Below are positions 12,255 to 23,835 of a stretch of 64,000 nucleotides of DNA, one piece after another. Each line of letters starts with the position of its first letter. Within the stretch, counting starts at the first letter, position 1. The stretch covers positions 1 through 64,000 of the forward strand of contig CATKHK010000027.1 in assembly GCA_949751835.1 (NCBI GenBank), written 5' to 3'. The position numbers were made by a program, and so were the translations under genes. The notes below the pieces were generated by a model, which ran no database searches, had not been told where the DNA came from, and saw only the letters and a list, made by a program, of their open reading frames with translations. Source of the DNA: Blepharisma japonicum. Taxonomy: Eukaryota > Ciliophora > Heterotrichea > Heterotrichida > Blepharismidae.

Positions 12255-12891
12255 TTTTGCAAGAAAATCTTTGTATAAATAGCCTAAAAGCAAATGAAAG
12301 AAAGAGTATTTTGAAATAAAATTAACCCAAGATGCTCAAGCTTTCTAATAGAGCCAGCTTGCAACTTTAAAAGAATTTCACTTCCTCTCATAATGAAATG
12401 GTATTTCAGTGTGAGGAGGAGGAATTCTTTAAGATGAGTGAAACATTTTCAATAACCCACAAAAATTCAAAAAAACTGGATTTGAAATATTTTATGTAAA
12501 GCTTATATGGAAAATTTTTCGAATCAAAGACTTTACTTCGAGTTATTTTCAATTTTTCTTTGCTCGTAATGTTAATAATTTAATTTTAAAAACTTTGGCT
12601 TTTGAAAAATATTAAAGAAGCATGCTTTTATTATTGTTATATTTAAGAAATTAAAATTTAACAGATATAAGGAATATAAGGTAAGGTTTAATAAACTGAG
12701 GTTTTTCTATTTTCATCCAGGAGAGTTAGATTCTGCATACCCATCAAATATAGTATAGATGCTTAAGCTAAGTCATACTTTTCCATTTCAAAATTATCAA
12801 AATTATGATACTCGTAACAAGAAAATAAAGAGTATTTATTTGGATTATAAATACTTTGCAGTTATAGATTTATTGATTTTATTTTTTTCTG
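12255..12891. other. Spacer between tandem copies B and C
   Basis: This spacer is noncoding. The part next to copy B contains ATGAGAGGAAGTG on the minus strand, also found upstream of copy C. One-base length differences and stops between the two copies show it is not a conserved exon. I see no other feature. Confidence 0.65.
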
Positions 12892-13998
12892 CTAATTAAA
12901 AAGAATATCTAATGCTCTCATCACTAAAAATCCATGTACCATTACACCAAAAAGATTTTTGAAAAATGCTGGAATCTCATTTATATCCATATAGGGATCT
13001 GGAAATTCCAGTATAAAACCAATTTGCCAAGCCCATAAAAAATAAAATAAATTTTCTATTATACAATTTGTAAAGCCTAAAACGTGTATAGTTATGGCCT
13101 TCGAAATAGGAATTGTGGTGGTGACAATAAGAATTAGAAAATAAAGCCAGATAATTTTGAAAATATCTTTATTTCTCTTTAACTCACTTTTATTGTTCCT
13201 TTCTTTGAAGGATGTATATTTTCGATACAAAACATCACCAAATGCTGAGGTGCCGCATATCTCGTAGAATCAAAATATGAGAGTTATCGATATAAACATC
13301 TCATATTCCATTAAAACACGCAAAATCTTTCATGAATAAAATCCTATTAAATTTATCCAATATATTTGAGCTATAATATTAATGATATTCATTATTTCTG
13401 TTCCAATTTCTATATAAAAAAACTGTTTAAAGGCAAAATTTATTGCAAAAAAACTCCCAATAATCAATAAAAGTGCATGAAAGACTATTAAGTAGTTATT
13501 GATACGAGGATAATAAAGAGTAGACTCATATCTTCATTTATTTAAAATAAAAACTCCTAATGTAAATGCATACAATAATAATGAATACCAGCAATCCTCA
13601 ATAAAGAAATAACTAACAATATTTGATATTCCAATAATTGATGTAGCTCAGTTATATTGTATATTTAAATGCTTTTCACTCATAATAAAGCAAAGAGTTC
13701 CTGAGACATAAAATCATGTTTCATTCCATATCAAAACTTTATTCATGTGAGTACTAAACAACTCATAAGAATACACAAAACAATTGCTCACAAGCTCAAA
13801 TATAAAATCAGCATTGTCATCTGAGTATTTCCCTAGTAAAAATAAAACTGAGTTTGTTGAAAATAATTGCATAAAAAGATAGTATCCTTTGTCTCTATCA
13901 TGGAGATTGATGAATTTGTGAAAGGCAAAGCCATCAAAAATCAAAAGTGCCAAATGAAATATCCATAAAATGAGCATATTTATAAATACTAAAATCAT
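12892..13998 (-). CDS. Tandem multi-span membrane protein, copy C
   Basis: The product is 368 residues from the first ATG (13996-13998), with an alternative start at 13977 aligned to copies A and B. The frame is intact to TAG at 12892-12894, with Trp-TGA at 13714 and elsewhere, and no intron. It has the same eight-span layout and the same basic linker as copy B. The first loop differs (FAFHKFINLHDRDKGYYLF against FIFREITNLDVRGKGYYIF), and the C-terminal loop between the last spans is longer (DPYMDINEIPAFFKNLFG). The close match to copy B, including noncoding flanks, points to a recent duplication or gene conversion. Function unknown. Confidence 0.78.
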
Positions 13999-14302
13999 TT
14001 TTGCAAGAAAATCTTGGTATGAATAGCTTGCCAGCAAATGAAAGAAAGAGTATTTTGAAATAAAATTGACTCAAGATACTTAAGCTTTCTAATAGAGCCT
14101 GTTGTAACCTTGAAAGAACTTCGCTTCCTCTCATAATAAAATGGCATTTCAGTATGGTGGAGGAGGAAATCTTTTAGATGAGTGAAACAGTCCCAATAAC
14201 CCAAAAAAATTCAAAAAGCTGGATTTGAAATATTTTATGTAAAGCTTATATAGAAATTGTTCAAATCAAAGACTTTACTTAGTAAAAAGAGGAAATGGGC
14301 TT

Positions 14303-15361
14303 ATGGATACAATGATATCTCAAAAAGAGAGCATTGAAAAACTCAAAGAAGTTAAAAGTATGAAATCTCTAAAGGCTCCAAACATAAAAAAGAACAGATA
14401 TAAAGCCTCTCATGAATCTATCAGAGATATACGAAAGAGTCACGAAAATGGTTCAAGCGTCAGAGACTTTTCAGAAGTTTACTTAGAAACTGACTCAGAG
14501 AATTCCTTCGAATCCCAAAGCTCACATTTACACACATTTTCATCATCAAATTTAAACCCGAAAAAAATTCCTTTCTTTGACGAGAACTTAAAATTAAGTG
14601 CCGAGTTGGTTGAATATTTTGAAAATCCTAGCTTTGATAAAACTCTCGAGCAAAAAAAGCTGGAAAATTTGGTCGAATATTTCCAGGTAAAGTTTATTTA
14701 GGAAAGATATAAATTAATATCCCGAGAACTGAAAGAAAACGAATACAGAAAAATGATTACAAAAAAAATTAAAAAATTAGTTAAAAAATTCTTCAAAAAA
14801 AAACCAGAAAATAATAAAAATCTTGCAAGATTTAATACAAAGAGGAGAGGCGGAATAAATGCAAAAGTAATGCATATTTAGACCTTCCAATTTACAATGC
14901 AAAAAAAAATGAATGAAATTGACGAAAAAATACAAAGACATATAGAATTGCTAATAGCTGAAGAAGCTTCACGAAAAGAGCAAATGAATCGACTGCCTTT
15001 GTTCCCGTCTAGATCTAAAAGTCCAGAGAAAAAACAAGTTGAAACAAGCTTAAGGCGGTATTTGGATCTTGAGTGCAGCACTATTGATAAAGATGCCAAT
15101 AAAGATGTGGAGACTGAAAAGAGCCAAATTAAAAAGAAGCTAGGGATTGATAGCGCTTTAGCTGAAGCACGTAAACAAAGAATATTTAAAAGTCTTGATG
15201 CTAGAGCCAATGGAATGTCTTTTAATCTAGCACGTGGTGAGTGGATGCCAAACCTGAATAAATGTAATTCTATAACTGGATTGAAAAAAATGAAAAAAAA
15301 TACGAAAAATACTCTATCACAAATAATCGAAATGGGAAAATTACGAATTCAAGGAAAATAA
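14303..15361 (+). CDS. Unidentified charged, coiled-coil protein
   Basis: The product is 342 residues after removal of two 15-nt introns (14687-14701 and 14867-14881), both of which end in an in-frame TAG. It is rich in Lys, Glu and Ser. Residues 1-140 are low-complexity and serine-rich (HENGSSVRDFSEVYLETDSE). The middle is strongly basic and the second half has helical heptad-like stretches (KKMNEIDEKIQRHIELL). A conserved-looking block near the end reads MSFNLARGEWMPNL. No family is recognised. It sits on the opposite strand between membrane-protein copies C and D and diverges from copy C. Confidence 0.72.
14687..14701 (+). other. 15-nt intron
   Basis: GTAAAGTTTATTTAG is a phase-0 intron with GT..AG ends. 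Without splicing the frame stops at the TAG that forms the intron end. Confidence 0.9.
14867..14881 (+). other. 15-nt intron
   Basis: GTAATGCATATTTAG is a phase-0 intron with GT..AG ends. Removal joins the open frame to the downstream coding block starting near 14882. Confidence 0.88.
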
Positions 15362-15570
15362 TTATAAATTCTTTGAAGAAAACTTAAAACCGTTTAAACT
15401 ACTAACTTAATTACGCTAAATTATTTTTTTAAAAGAGCTTCTTAATATTTAGAGATATTAAGCAATTATCTAATTTAAATAAAAAATTTTATAATTATAG
15501 ATATTAGAGTATCCTATATACATTATTGGTAGATTTTATAAAACTTAGAAGCGCGATTTACCATATAATT

Positions 15571-16575
15571 TTATTGGAAAATTCAATTTTTTATTCGTCT
15601 GAAAATTAAAAATTGAGCATAAAAACCAAAAGTATTCAATGCAAAATTTCTTTGAGAACAATTTGATGATGGAGGGTTTGCCAAAGCCCCAAAATATGCC
15701 CACCCTATAAAATATAAAAATTCTTTAAAAATTCATAACTTAGGTCATATATCATCAATAACATAATGTGCTAAAAATAAACAAAAACAAAAATAAATTG
15801 CAAATCTATATGTTTCTAATATATTTACAGCAATTTCTCTGATATCATATTTTTGTAATTGTAGCTTCTTAAATTTACTAGGACATTCAGATAACCGATA
15901 AAAATTTGACATAAGAAATAAGTAAAATTCTATAATTACACATATTTCCAAAAATATTGAAAGCATCCAGTAAAAAGCTGGAAAAATTAATTCTTCTCAA
16001 CTATCTATTCCGCATCAGAAGCAAAAAAATATTTCAGAATGAGCAATGTAAATAATTGCCAAATAATTAGATGTGCCTGATGCAATATCGCAGCTTTTAT
16101 ATCCAAACTCATCAATATGGCTGATAAAAACTAAAGTAGTGATGGATCAAAATACACCATAACTATTGGAGTTTGTAAATTTCTGTTTAATAAATATGTA
16201 AATTAGTGCATTAAGATTTGTCATGGCTAATGAAATATTATAGTTGAATGGGAGTCTGCAAATATGATACAGAGGTTTATAAAGAATTGATAGTGCATAA
16301 AAAGTATAACATAAATTGAGAAAGGTTTCGTCAGATACTAAAGCTGCAAGGTTTTTGCTGTACATTTCATGAAAAATTGGGCATGAATGATAGCTGAATA
16401 AACACATAAATCATTCAAGTACATAATAGCAAAATAAAAGTGGCAAGTAATTGATTGGGAATAAAGAGAAAAGTGTTCACTTATGTTTTCAAATATTATG
16501 GCTATCTATATATAGTCAAAATAGCAAGACAATGACTAAAGTAAATGAGGTGGCAAAAAATGACATATCTCACAT
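15571..16575 (-). CDS. Divergent paralogue of the tandem membrane-protein family, copy D
   Basis: The product is about 334 residues with numerous Trp-TGA codons (for example 15745 and 16147), ending at a TAA at 15571-15573. Its arrangement of hydrophobic spans and spacing follows copies A-C, and the C-terminal motif FIGWAYFGALANPP echoes the Q-I-G-x-x-L-x-FP motif there. Overall identity is low. The start is one of two neighbouring ATGs (16575 or 16566) after an upstream stop at 16624. It lies on the same strand as A-C but is separated from them by the coiled-coil gene. It is probably an older member of the same family. Confidence 0.65.
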
Positions 16576-16927
16576 ATAATTTTTATTTTTAGCTTGCCTA
16601 TTAAGCAAGAAGGGTCTATTTTTTTAAATCAATGGATGGCACTTCAGATTCAAAGGGAAATTGTGATGGCTTGGTATATTTATTCTGATATTAATTACTA
16701 TTATAAACAATTTTATTAATACTCAACTTATATATATTAGTATTTTAATGTTTGCTTAATTTTTACTCATTCCTTAATAATGAAATTTAAAGTAAAAACT
16801 TATGCATTTAAGTATTACGATCAAATATAAAGTTTTAATGAAAAACTTGAAAATCTTGTATAAAATTAAGACTTTTAAGAAGCCAAACATTAATAATTAA
16901 ACACAAATTATTAGAAGATATGGATTA
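16576..16927. other. Intergenic region between copy D and EF2
   Basis: This is 350 bp of AT-rich DNA between the start of copy D and the 3' end of the EF2 gene. I see no open frame, structured RNA or repeat here. Confidence 0.6.
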
Positions 16928-19435
16928 TTAAAGTTTATCCAAGAATCTATCGAGAGGTGGAATTGGTCCTTCCATTCCTTTTCTTACTCTAATTGCATTA
17001 ACAATTTCGTAGGACTTGGTGGTAGGGTCAAGAGGATCTCCACTTACAAGTGCCCAGTGATCGAACACACATTGAGGGAAGGCTTGTCCTGAAGTCTGAG
17101 ATCTCAAGTGAGCAGTGAACCCGAAGCTTTCAGCGACTGGCAAGAAACATTTAACCATAGTAAGAGGAGTGCCGGATACTGGCTCTTCAGAGTTAACAAT
17201 ACCTCTTCTAGAGTTCAAGCACTGATAAACACCTCCGATAACTTCAGTAGGGCACTGGACTTCGACTAAGAACATTGGCTCTTGTAGCACTGGTTGGGCA
17301 GTCATATAGGCAGCGTAGTAAACTCTTCTAGCGGTTGGGACAATTTGTCCACCACCTCTGTGGATAGCATCAGTGTGGAGATAGGCGTCCAAAATGTTCA
17401 TTCTGATGCCTCTCATGTTTTCTCCTGACATAACTCCTTCCTTAGTAGCCCATTGGAAACCAGCTTCCATAGAGTCTTTGATTTCGTTCATGTATTGGAT
17501 ACCTTTGGTGGCGTCGACCAAGATGTTGGCTCCAGTAGTTTCTGGACCGAAACACCAGATCTTTTTGGCGTCGTTGGAGTCCCAACCGTATTTGTCTTGG
17601 AGGAGCTTAGCTCTCATCTTTGGCTCAGTGTTAGGGGCAATATCGCCTTTTTCAACGTCTTCAGCGAGGCCGCTGGCGAATGGCTCAGCAGTGACGTAGA
17701 GCCTGTTGTGTTTGTTAGGTGACTTGGACATACAGACTTGGTTAGAAGTTGCTTGAACAGTTTCTTTGTAAGTGACGACTGGGTCAGTCTTGATGATTTC
17801 AATGCCTGCAAAGTCAGTCAAGTCGTTTAAGCAGATTTCAACGTGGAGTTCTCCGCAGCCTGCAATAATGTGTTCTCCAGTTTCTTCTGAGCTACATTGG
17901 ACAAGAGGGTCACTCTTGGACAACTTCTTGAGACCATCTACAAGTTTTGGCAAATCAGCAGCGTTCTTTGGCTTGACGGCAACTCTGACAACTGGGCTGA
18001 CTGAGTATTTCATGTTTCTCAAGGTGTGGGCTTCTTCGTGGGTTGAAATGGTACCGGTTTTGAGGAGGAACTGATCGACTCCGACAAGTCCGACGGTGTT
18101 TCCACAAGGGACGTCTGGGATGTGTTCAGTGGTTCTTCCCATCATAAGGACAGTTCTTTGGATAGATTTGAGGTAGAGATCGTCTTTCTTGCCTGGGTGG
18201 AAGTTAGGCCCCATAATTCTGACTTTTTGGCCAGTTGAGACAGTTCCTGAGAAGACTCTTCCGAAGGCGACAAATCTGCCTTTATCAGTTGACGGAACCA
18301 TTTTAGAGATGTAGATCATGAGAGGTCCGTTAGGGTCGCAATTTCTAATAGCAGTGGCGCACTCATCATCAAGAGGGCCTTCATATAAGTAATCAACTCT
18401 GTATCTCTGCGCGACCTTTGGTGATGGGAGATGGAGGACAATCATTTCCAATAAACAATCAGCGGCGTTGATCCACTTCATCATGACTTTCTTTAAGAGT
18501 TTCTTTTCTCTCAGTTCTCTGTCTTCAGTCTTAAGCTCGACTCCGAGGTGGACAAGCATCTTATCGACAGCTTCCATATTGCCTTCCATGATGTTTCTGG
18601 CTAATCTTTGTATTGGTTCAATGACAAAAGCATTGAAAGCTCTCTTGAGTGGTTTTCCAGTGTCTGAAAGGTTGGTCTTTTTCCATTTCTTGGATTCTGC
18701 ATCGAAGTAGTTTTCACCCCATAATCTTTTCATCATTTTGTTAGGGTCAATTCCGAACTTGCTAGCGTACATGCCGGCGAACCTCTTTAAGGTAAAAGCC
18801 CAGCCCATAAGTCCTGAGCCGAAAGCGACATTACCTTTGGTTGGGTCGACTTGGAGGTCTCCCATAGTGCCGTCGTCGTAGGTGGCAATGATGGAGTTGA
18901 CTTTTTCAATGGTTCTTGAGAAGCCTTGGAACATGGACTCTGGATCGAGCTGAAGTTCCAGGAGGTTTCTGTCGACTTTGTTGATCATAAGAGCTGGCTT
19001 GATCTTTTCTTGTAAAGCCTGTCTGAGGACTGTTTCTGTCTGAACGCAGACACCTTCAACGCAGTCAACGACCACGAGGGCTCCGTCAGTTACTCTGAGG
19101 GCAGCTGTGACTTCTGAGGAGAAATCGACGTGGCCAGGGGAGTCGATTAAGTTGATAAGGAAATTGTTCTCTCTGCCTGATCCATCAACGTCGTATGGGT
19201 AGTAAAGTGAGACTCCAGTGGATTTGATGGTAATACCTCTCTCCATTTCGTCTTGACGAGTGTCTGTGTATCTGGCGTCTCCAACCTTGGATTCGGCGAT
19301 GATTCCTGCTTTGCCAATCAGGGAGTCAGTGAGAGTTGACTTGCCGTGGTCGACGTGAGCAATGACGGACATGTTCCTGATGTTCTCTTGCCTGTCCATG
19401 ATTTCTCTGATCTGCTCCACTGTGAAGTTAACCAT
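16928..19435 (-). CDS. EEF2: Translation elongation factor 2
   Basis: This is eukaryotic EF2, the GTPase that moves tRNA and mRNA through the ribosome. The 835-residue length matches the family. The P-loop AHVDHGKST is at residues 26-34, the switch I region is [16 protein letters not shown], and NKVD is present. The diphthamide-bearing His is near residue 692 in DAIHRGGGQ. The C-terminus DRFLDKL matches EF2 across eukaryotes. There is no intron and every Trp is TGG. The codon choice and GC content are higher than in neighbouring genes, as expected for a highly expressed cytosolic protein. It runs on the minus strand with a promoter expected right of 19435. Confidence 0.98.
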   Translation of the reverse strand: MVNFTVEQIREIMDRQENIRNMSVIAHVDHGKSTLTDSLIGKAGIIAESKVGDARYTDTRQDEMERGITIKSTGVSLYYPYDVDGSGRENNFLINLIDSPGHVDFSSEVTAALRVTDGALVVVDCVEGVCVQTETVLRQALQEKIKPALMINKVDRNLLELQLDPESMFQGFSRTIEKVNSIIATYDDGTMGDLQVDPTKGNVAFGSGLMGWAFTLKRFAGMYASKFGIDPNKMMKRLWGENYFDAESKKWKKTNLSDTGKPLKRAFNAFVIEPIQRLARNIMEGNMEAVDKMLVHLGVELKTEDRELREKKLLKKVMMKWINAADCLLEMIVLHLPSPKVAQRYRVDYLYEGPLDDECATAIRNCDPNGPLMIYISKMVPSTDKGRFVAFGRVFSGTVSTGQKVRIMGPNFHPGKKDDLYLKSIQRTVLMMGRTTEHIPDVPCGNTVGLVGVDQFLLKTGTISTHEEAHTLRNMKYSVSPVVRVAVKPKNAADLPKLVDGLKKLSKSDPLVQCSSEETGEHIIAGCGELHVEICLNDLTDFAGIEIIKTDPVVTYKETVQATSNQVCMSKSPNKHNRLYVTAEPFASGLAEDVEKGDIAPNTEPKMRAKLLQDKYGWDSNDAKKIWCFGPETTGANILVDATKGIQYMNEIKDSMEAGFQWATKEGVMSGENMRGIRMNILDAYLHTDAIHRGGGQIVPTARRVYYAAYMTAQPVLQEPMFLVEVQCPTEVIGGVYQCLNSRRGIVNSEEPVSGTPLTMVKCFLPVAESFGFTAHLRSQTSGQAFPQCVFDHWALVSGDPLDPTTKSYEIVNAIRVRKGMEGPIPPLDRFLDKL

Positions 19436-20484
19436 TCACTATTTTATTATATTGAGAGATAATGGCCGCAGATAAGACAATATTCAAGCCAATATGGAGG
19501 TGCTCAGATGTGTAAAGGATGATCAGATGTAATCAGGGATCATAAGTAGAAGGTGCCAAGCCATGGGGAACGAAAATTAAAAAAATTCTGGGAAACTGAG
19601 GAGGTTGAGGATTTTCAAGAGGGATTTCTGGCCATGAGGTCGCAGAATTGAAAGATAAATTAAGATTAATAAGCAAGATCATGCTTAAAAACAAGCAGAG
19701 AGCGAAAGAATAATGCTGATGCGATTTTGAAGGATAGCTGTTCTTAAGTGCAAGCCTTGGATGTATTTTTGAGAACAAAAATAGGGTTGATATTTTATGG
19801 AATGGTATATAAAAAGAAGAGAGTATGGCTGGATCTGAAAATCCTTTTAAATTTAAAAACTAAATTGTGTTTTAAAATACTTGAAATTCAATTTTTTACC
19901 GATTCATGTGCAGCGTTGCCAGTTTTTAAATTTAGTCACTTTGTGGGGTAGCCCCAAAATGTAAGATTATGACCTATGATAAATTAGGCGTAGATATTCA
20001 TATAAACTGTCAAAAATGGGAATAAATTTTTAGAAAAAAACTTAAATTCTAACGAAAATATCAGGCTTGTCCTTTAAGCCATAACAAATTTAATTTTGTT
20101 TATATATTTTGAAATATTTATGAGAAAAGTATATTTGAAATTTTTTATATAGATAAATACTTGGTTGACTAATTATTTAATTTTTCTTATTATTCTTACA
20201 GCAATTATATAAATTCAAAAATTCTGATGTTTTCACTGAAATTATTAATCACTAAAAATCTGCTTTCAATTACTCATAAATTTTAACTCCTCAAGTCATA
20301 ATTTATAAATTCTATTATCCTATCTATGCATCAAATTTCAATAAACTCAAAAATCACACCCTTTTTATTTAACTTTACTTGCACTGGCTGCGTTTTAAAT
20401 TGCTAAAGCAGCTAAAATTTAAATATTAAGAGAGAATTATTGAAAATAAAATTCTTTAAAAAATGCTTCAATTAATGATATATT
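19436..20484. other. Upstream region of EF2 and spacer
   Basis: About 1 kb lies between the EF2 start and the 3' end of the zinc-finger gene. Bases 19440-19780 are less AT-rich than the rest and probably hold the EF2 leader and promoter. An 81-codon minus-strand frame here runs on into the EF2 coding region in another frame and is not supported as a gene. The rest is AT-rich with nothing recognisable. Confidence 0.55.
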
Positions 20485-21000
20485 TTAAATTGATTTCTTG
20501 TACTGACTAAAAAAATTCGAATTAAGTTGACTCATATTTTGCATAATTTTCCTTTCTTCAGAGATAATTGGAAGCTCATGTGGGTTAGCTTCACAGCAAA
20601 TACTTGCTCTTTTCTCTAAATCTATTTGAAAATCAATCGGCTCCAGCTGAACATATCCGTTTTCGGCGGAAAATGGTAGTTGCACATGAACTTTCCTATG
20701 AGCTGACAATTGAGAGAGTTGTCTGTATTTTTTGTTGCAGCCTGGGACTCTACACACATAAGGCTTCTCTCCTGAGTGAATAAATTTATGCTCGATGAGA
20801 TTTTGCTTACTGACGAGCTGCTTGCTGCATATATTACAGACAAAAGATCGTAAAAATAAATGCCTTGTATTTATGTGGCGTTTTAAGTTGTATTTGCTCC
20901 TGAACTCGCGAGCACACCAAGAATAATAGCAGGTATATTTGATATTTTCTTCCATTTTAAAATTATTGAGAAGTAACATTTTCATTTTTTTCTGTCCCAT
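20485..21000 (-). CDS. C2H2 zinc-finger protein
   Basis: The product is 171 residues with three consecutive C2H2 zinc fingers at about residues 22-108. Finger one is C-x4-C-x12-H-x4-H (YTCYYSWC...HINTRH), finger two is C-x2-C-x12-H-x3-H (FVCNICSKQ...HKFIH), and finger three is C-x4-C-x12-H-x3-H (YVCRVPGC...HRKVH). A classical SGEKPY linker joins fingers two and three. It is therefore a probable nuclear DNA- or RNA-binding regulator. The C-terminal 65 residues carry no domain. The first ATG at 21000 is used, but Met16, just before the first finger, is an equally possible start. Confidence 0.88.
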   Translation of the reverse strand: MGQKKMKMLLLNNFKMEENIKYTCYYSWCAREFRSKYNLKRHINTRHLFLRSFVCNICSKQLVSKQNLIEHKFIHSGEKPYVCRVPGCNKKYRQLSQLSAHRKVHVQLPFSAENGYVQLEPIDFQIDLEKRASICCEANPHELPIISEERKIMQNMSQLNSNFFSQYKKSI

Positions 21001-21925
21001 TAGATTAATGCATAAAAAAGGTGAAAATCAGAAAACTGACTGCACTGACTTTTGAGTATTAAAAAATGAATTTCAAAAATAGTAGAGCTTGTATTGATCT
21101 TTCATAAAACAGCATTTAAAATTCAAAGTTCATTTCCTAAAGAAAAATTTATAATATTACAAAGAAAAAAAGAAAACTGATTCCGAATATAATTTTCTAG
21201 AAAACTGATTGATAAGGATAAAAATTATAATTATTTAAAGACTTGGGAAGATAAATCTTTCCATAATAAATATTTGTTAGAACTGCAGTTTTTTTTTCAT
21301 GTTTAATAGATTTCATATCTTTTTATATTAATATGGAAATATAAAGAAACAGTTTTTCATCAGATTTCTGTTTTAATTTATGTTTATATTTTTTGAGTAA
21401 AATTCTTTATTTGATTTTTCATAAGCATTGAAAATTAACTTCAAGAGCTGAGCAATCGAATTTCAAAAAATTATTCCTTAATCTTAATTGGTAATTTTAA
21501 GATCAGCATTTACCCTTTGATGAATTGCTAATATGATACTAATAGTCATCATATCTTATTAGTTCAGGTGTTTTTTAGTTGGATCTTTGAAAAGGCTTCC
21601 ATATAGGACCCAAAAAAATAAAACTCGGAAATCAGGCTCAGGAAAATGATAGTCATCTTGTAACTACTTACATGATTTAAATGAAACTTTTTATAACCAA
21701 ATTCTTTTTATTTGCTGATAAACTGAGGTACGCTTAGCTTCTATCCCGAGTCGAGCTTTACTAAAATCATTTTTCTTTTTATTACTTATTTTAACAAATA
21801 TCTCATATAAGCATTCAGCATTCAGTATTATTTATCAATAATTTTTAATAAAATTGAATTTATTGGAGATTTTCCAGTAATAGCCAATACCAAAATGTGC
21901 TCGACACTCACAGAAGATTTAATAA
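21001..21925. other. Intergenic region
   Basis: This is about 925 bp of AT-rich DNA between two divergently transcribed genes (zinc-finger on minus, cyclic-nucleotide-binding on plus). I find no open frame with support and no structured RNA. Confidence 0.55.
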
Positions 21926-23181
21926 ATGGATCGTTTGTCAACTAAGTCTGCTATTCTAAAAGGGGCACAAGTGAAGATGCGCGGTCTAACAGCTGGCAAA
22001 ACAACAAATTGAAGGTGAAGCATCCGAACATTGCTGTTCAAAGACCCAGATTTACGAACAGATTCAGAAATTGAAGCGATTGAGTCTTTTTTATCTGTAA
22101 AGCATAAGCAAGGATAATCGGTTCCTCTCTCAGTATATAGATAATGGAAAGCTGAAATTGTTATGCAGAGTCATAAGGTGCCATTCTTACAGTCATGGCT
22201 GCGAAGTTTATAAAGAAGGAAGCATCGGGGACTGCTTTTACATCATTTTTGATGGAAAAGCAAAACTTATCTCTTCAAAAACTTCCATTGTCAGTGAACT
22301 TCTTCCAGGAGACTCTTTTGGTGAGTTTGCTTTATTATATGGCCAACCTCGCACAAATACAGCGATTACTACAGAAGATTCTGAGTTAATTGAGCTAGAC
22401 AGAGACTCATATGAAAAAATCGTAAAAGTAAGCCCTAATTAGAGTGTCCTTTTTGATCCTATTGATATTATCCCATTCCTAAAAAATACTGTTTTATTTA
22501 GATATACAAGACCAGAAAATTTGGAGTTAATAACACAAATAATGACTTTAAGAGAGTATTCAGCAAACACTGTACTACTAACCCAAGGAGAGCTTCCTCC
22601 AGGGATATTTTTAATTTATTCAGGCTCAATTAAAATTTTTAGATCAATGCCTTTTCGTGAGTCCGCTACAAATTGTACAGAATCAATGATCAAAAATCCT
22701 GAAGAAGGAGATAAAACAGAACAAAAAGAAATCACTATTGCAGAGCTAGGGCAAGGAGAAAGTATAGGGGATTATGATAGTTTTAATGAAAGCAGGGCCA
22801 AGTTTTTCGCAGTTACAAGCATGCCAAGCTTGGTATTTGTAATAAGCAAAGCTGATTTAACTCGAGACATTTTGTATGATATTAATGTCAAATCGCTTGA
22901 AACCCCTGATGACAAGCAGCTCAGAGAGACTTATTTCCAAAAACAAAAATGGCATATCTACAAGAACAAGCTAATAAAAACAGTCAAAACTGAGATGACG
23001 CTCTCCAAAAGGTACCTTTTAGATTAGTAAATGGAAAACCTCACTAAGGTCAGTCACTCCTCAGCCAGTCGAGAGACTTAATTTAGACCAGATCCATCTA
23101 CCCCCTATTCGGCTTTCAAGCAAATCTAAAAGCAAAACTCCAGTGAAGCAAAAAATAAAATACCCACTTACAGATAGATAA
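21926..23181 (+). CDS. Protein with two cyclic-nucleotide-binding domains
   Basis: The product is 402 residues after removing three introns (22097-22112, 22428-22442, 23012-23027). The first cNMP-binding domain spans about residues 75-165. Its phosphate-binding cassette GDSFGEFALLYGQPRTNT has the key Gly-Glu and Arg, with Thr-Asn-Thr in place of the usual R-x-A. The second domain (about residues 190-310) has the beta-roll pattern (GIFLIYSGSIKIF, GESIGDYD) but no consensus cassette Arg, so it may not bind nucleotide. There is no kinase domain or membrane span. It may be a regulatory-subunit-like or ciliary cNMP-binding protein; the partner is unknown. Only 14 nt separate its stop from the eL34 start. 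Confidence 0.86.
22097..22112 (+). other. 16-nt intron
   Basis: GTAAAGCATAAGCAAG has GT..AG ends. Its removal shifts the frame by one and links the N-terminal part to the first cNMP-binding domain; unspliced RNA stops at the TAA just downstream. Confidence 0.87.
22428..22442 (+). other. 15-nt intron
   Basis: GTAAGCCCTAATTAG is a phase-0 intron ending in an in-frame TAG, between the two cNMP-binding domains. Confidence 0.9.
23012..23027 (+). other. 16-nt intron
   Basis: GTACCTTTTAGATTAG removal converts the frame to one that stays open for another 51 codons to the TAA at 23179-23181. Confidence 0.83.
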
Positions 23182-23195
23182 ATTTTGTTAATAAA

Positions 23196-23534
23196 ATGGT
23201 CAAACGAGTGATTCTAAGGAAAAGATGCCCTTACCACACCAAATCTCACAAGATCAGACAGGTAAAAACACCAGGAGGCCGTCTCCTTGTTCACTACGTG
23301 AAGAAAATCGCTAAAGGACCTCACTGCAAAGAGACTGGGGAAAGATTAGCAGGTATTCCAGCATTAAGACCTAAAGAATACTCAAGAATCAACAAAAAGG
23401 ACAGAACTGTCTCAAGAGCATACGGTGGAGTTTTGTCGCATAAAACAGTAAAAGAAAGAATTATTAGAGCTTTCCTGACTGAAGAAGTTAAGGTCATCAA
23501 GAAGAAAATGCAGCAGCAAAAGAAGGCCAAGTAA
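23196..23534 (+). CDS. RPL34: Ribosomal protein eL34 (60S)
   Basis: This is the cytosolic large-subunit ribosomal protein eL34, 112 residues, intronless. The block YHTKSHKIRQVKTPGGRLLVHY near the N-terminus is characteristic of the family. So are LRPKEYSRI and the block RTVSRAYGGVLSH, with a Lys-rich tail. The ORF begins 14 nt after the stop of the cNMP-binding gene on the same strand, so the promoter must be very short or overlap the upstream gene. Confidence 0.97.
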   Translation: MVKRVILRKRCPYHTKSHKIRQVKTPGGRLLVHYVKKIAKGPHCKETGERLAGIPALRPKEYSRINKKDRTVSRAYGGVLSHKTVKERIIRAFLTEEVKVIKKKMQQQKKAK

Positions 23535-23835
23535 GGATTTATTAACTAAGTCTTTCTAAATTCATCAAAAAATATACTATATATCAGGAAGCTTAAGCCT
23601 GGATATTATGCAATAGAAGTAAATTTTTGTTTCCTTTTTTGGAAATTTTGCCCTTAATTTGATTTTTTATTTTATTAGTTTAGTTTAGCTATATGATTTA
23701 TAAGATTTATCATATTATAATATTAGCTTAATCACAAGCTATATTTTTCTGCTAATTACTTCACAAAATTAGTATTAAGCGTTAGAGAAATAATTAAGAA
23801 AATAATGCTTTCATAATTAAACTGCTAATATTCAA
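23535..23835. other. Intergenic region
   Basis: This is 300 bp of AT-rich DNA between eL34 and the next plus-strand gene. I see no feature. Confidence 0.6.

Larger units (their letters stand above)
9509..14290 (-). repeat. Tandem gene array of three head-to-tail units
   Basis: Three units of about 1.66-1.75 kb each contain one multi-span membrane-protein gene plus spacer. The distance between equivalent Met codons is 1660 bp (A to B) and 1744 bp (B to C). B and C match closely through the coding region and both flanks; A is more diverged. A fourth, distant paralogue lies outside the array at 15571-16575. Confidence 0.85.

Noticed and set aside
12294-12420. Upstream ATG (ATGAGAGGAAGTG) as a possible 5' exon for the tandem membrane proteins
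   Set aside because: Copies B and C differ there by one base and by stops, no 15-16-nt intron joins that frame to the main one, and copy A lacks the region.
16928-19435. Open frames on the plus strand opposite EF2, and similar frames opposite HSP70, aldolase and PP1
   Set aside because: They are shadows of GC-biased codon use in strongly conserved genes on the other strand.
19533-19778. 81-codon minus-strand frame upstream of EF2
   Set aside because: Under TGA=Trp it runs into EF2 coding DNA in a different frame without a proper stop, and the peptide has no recognisable features. It is more likely leader or promoter DNA.
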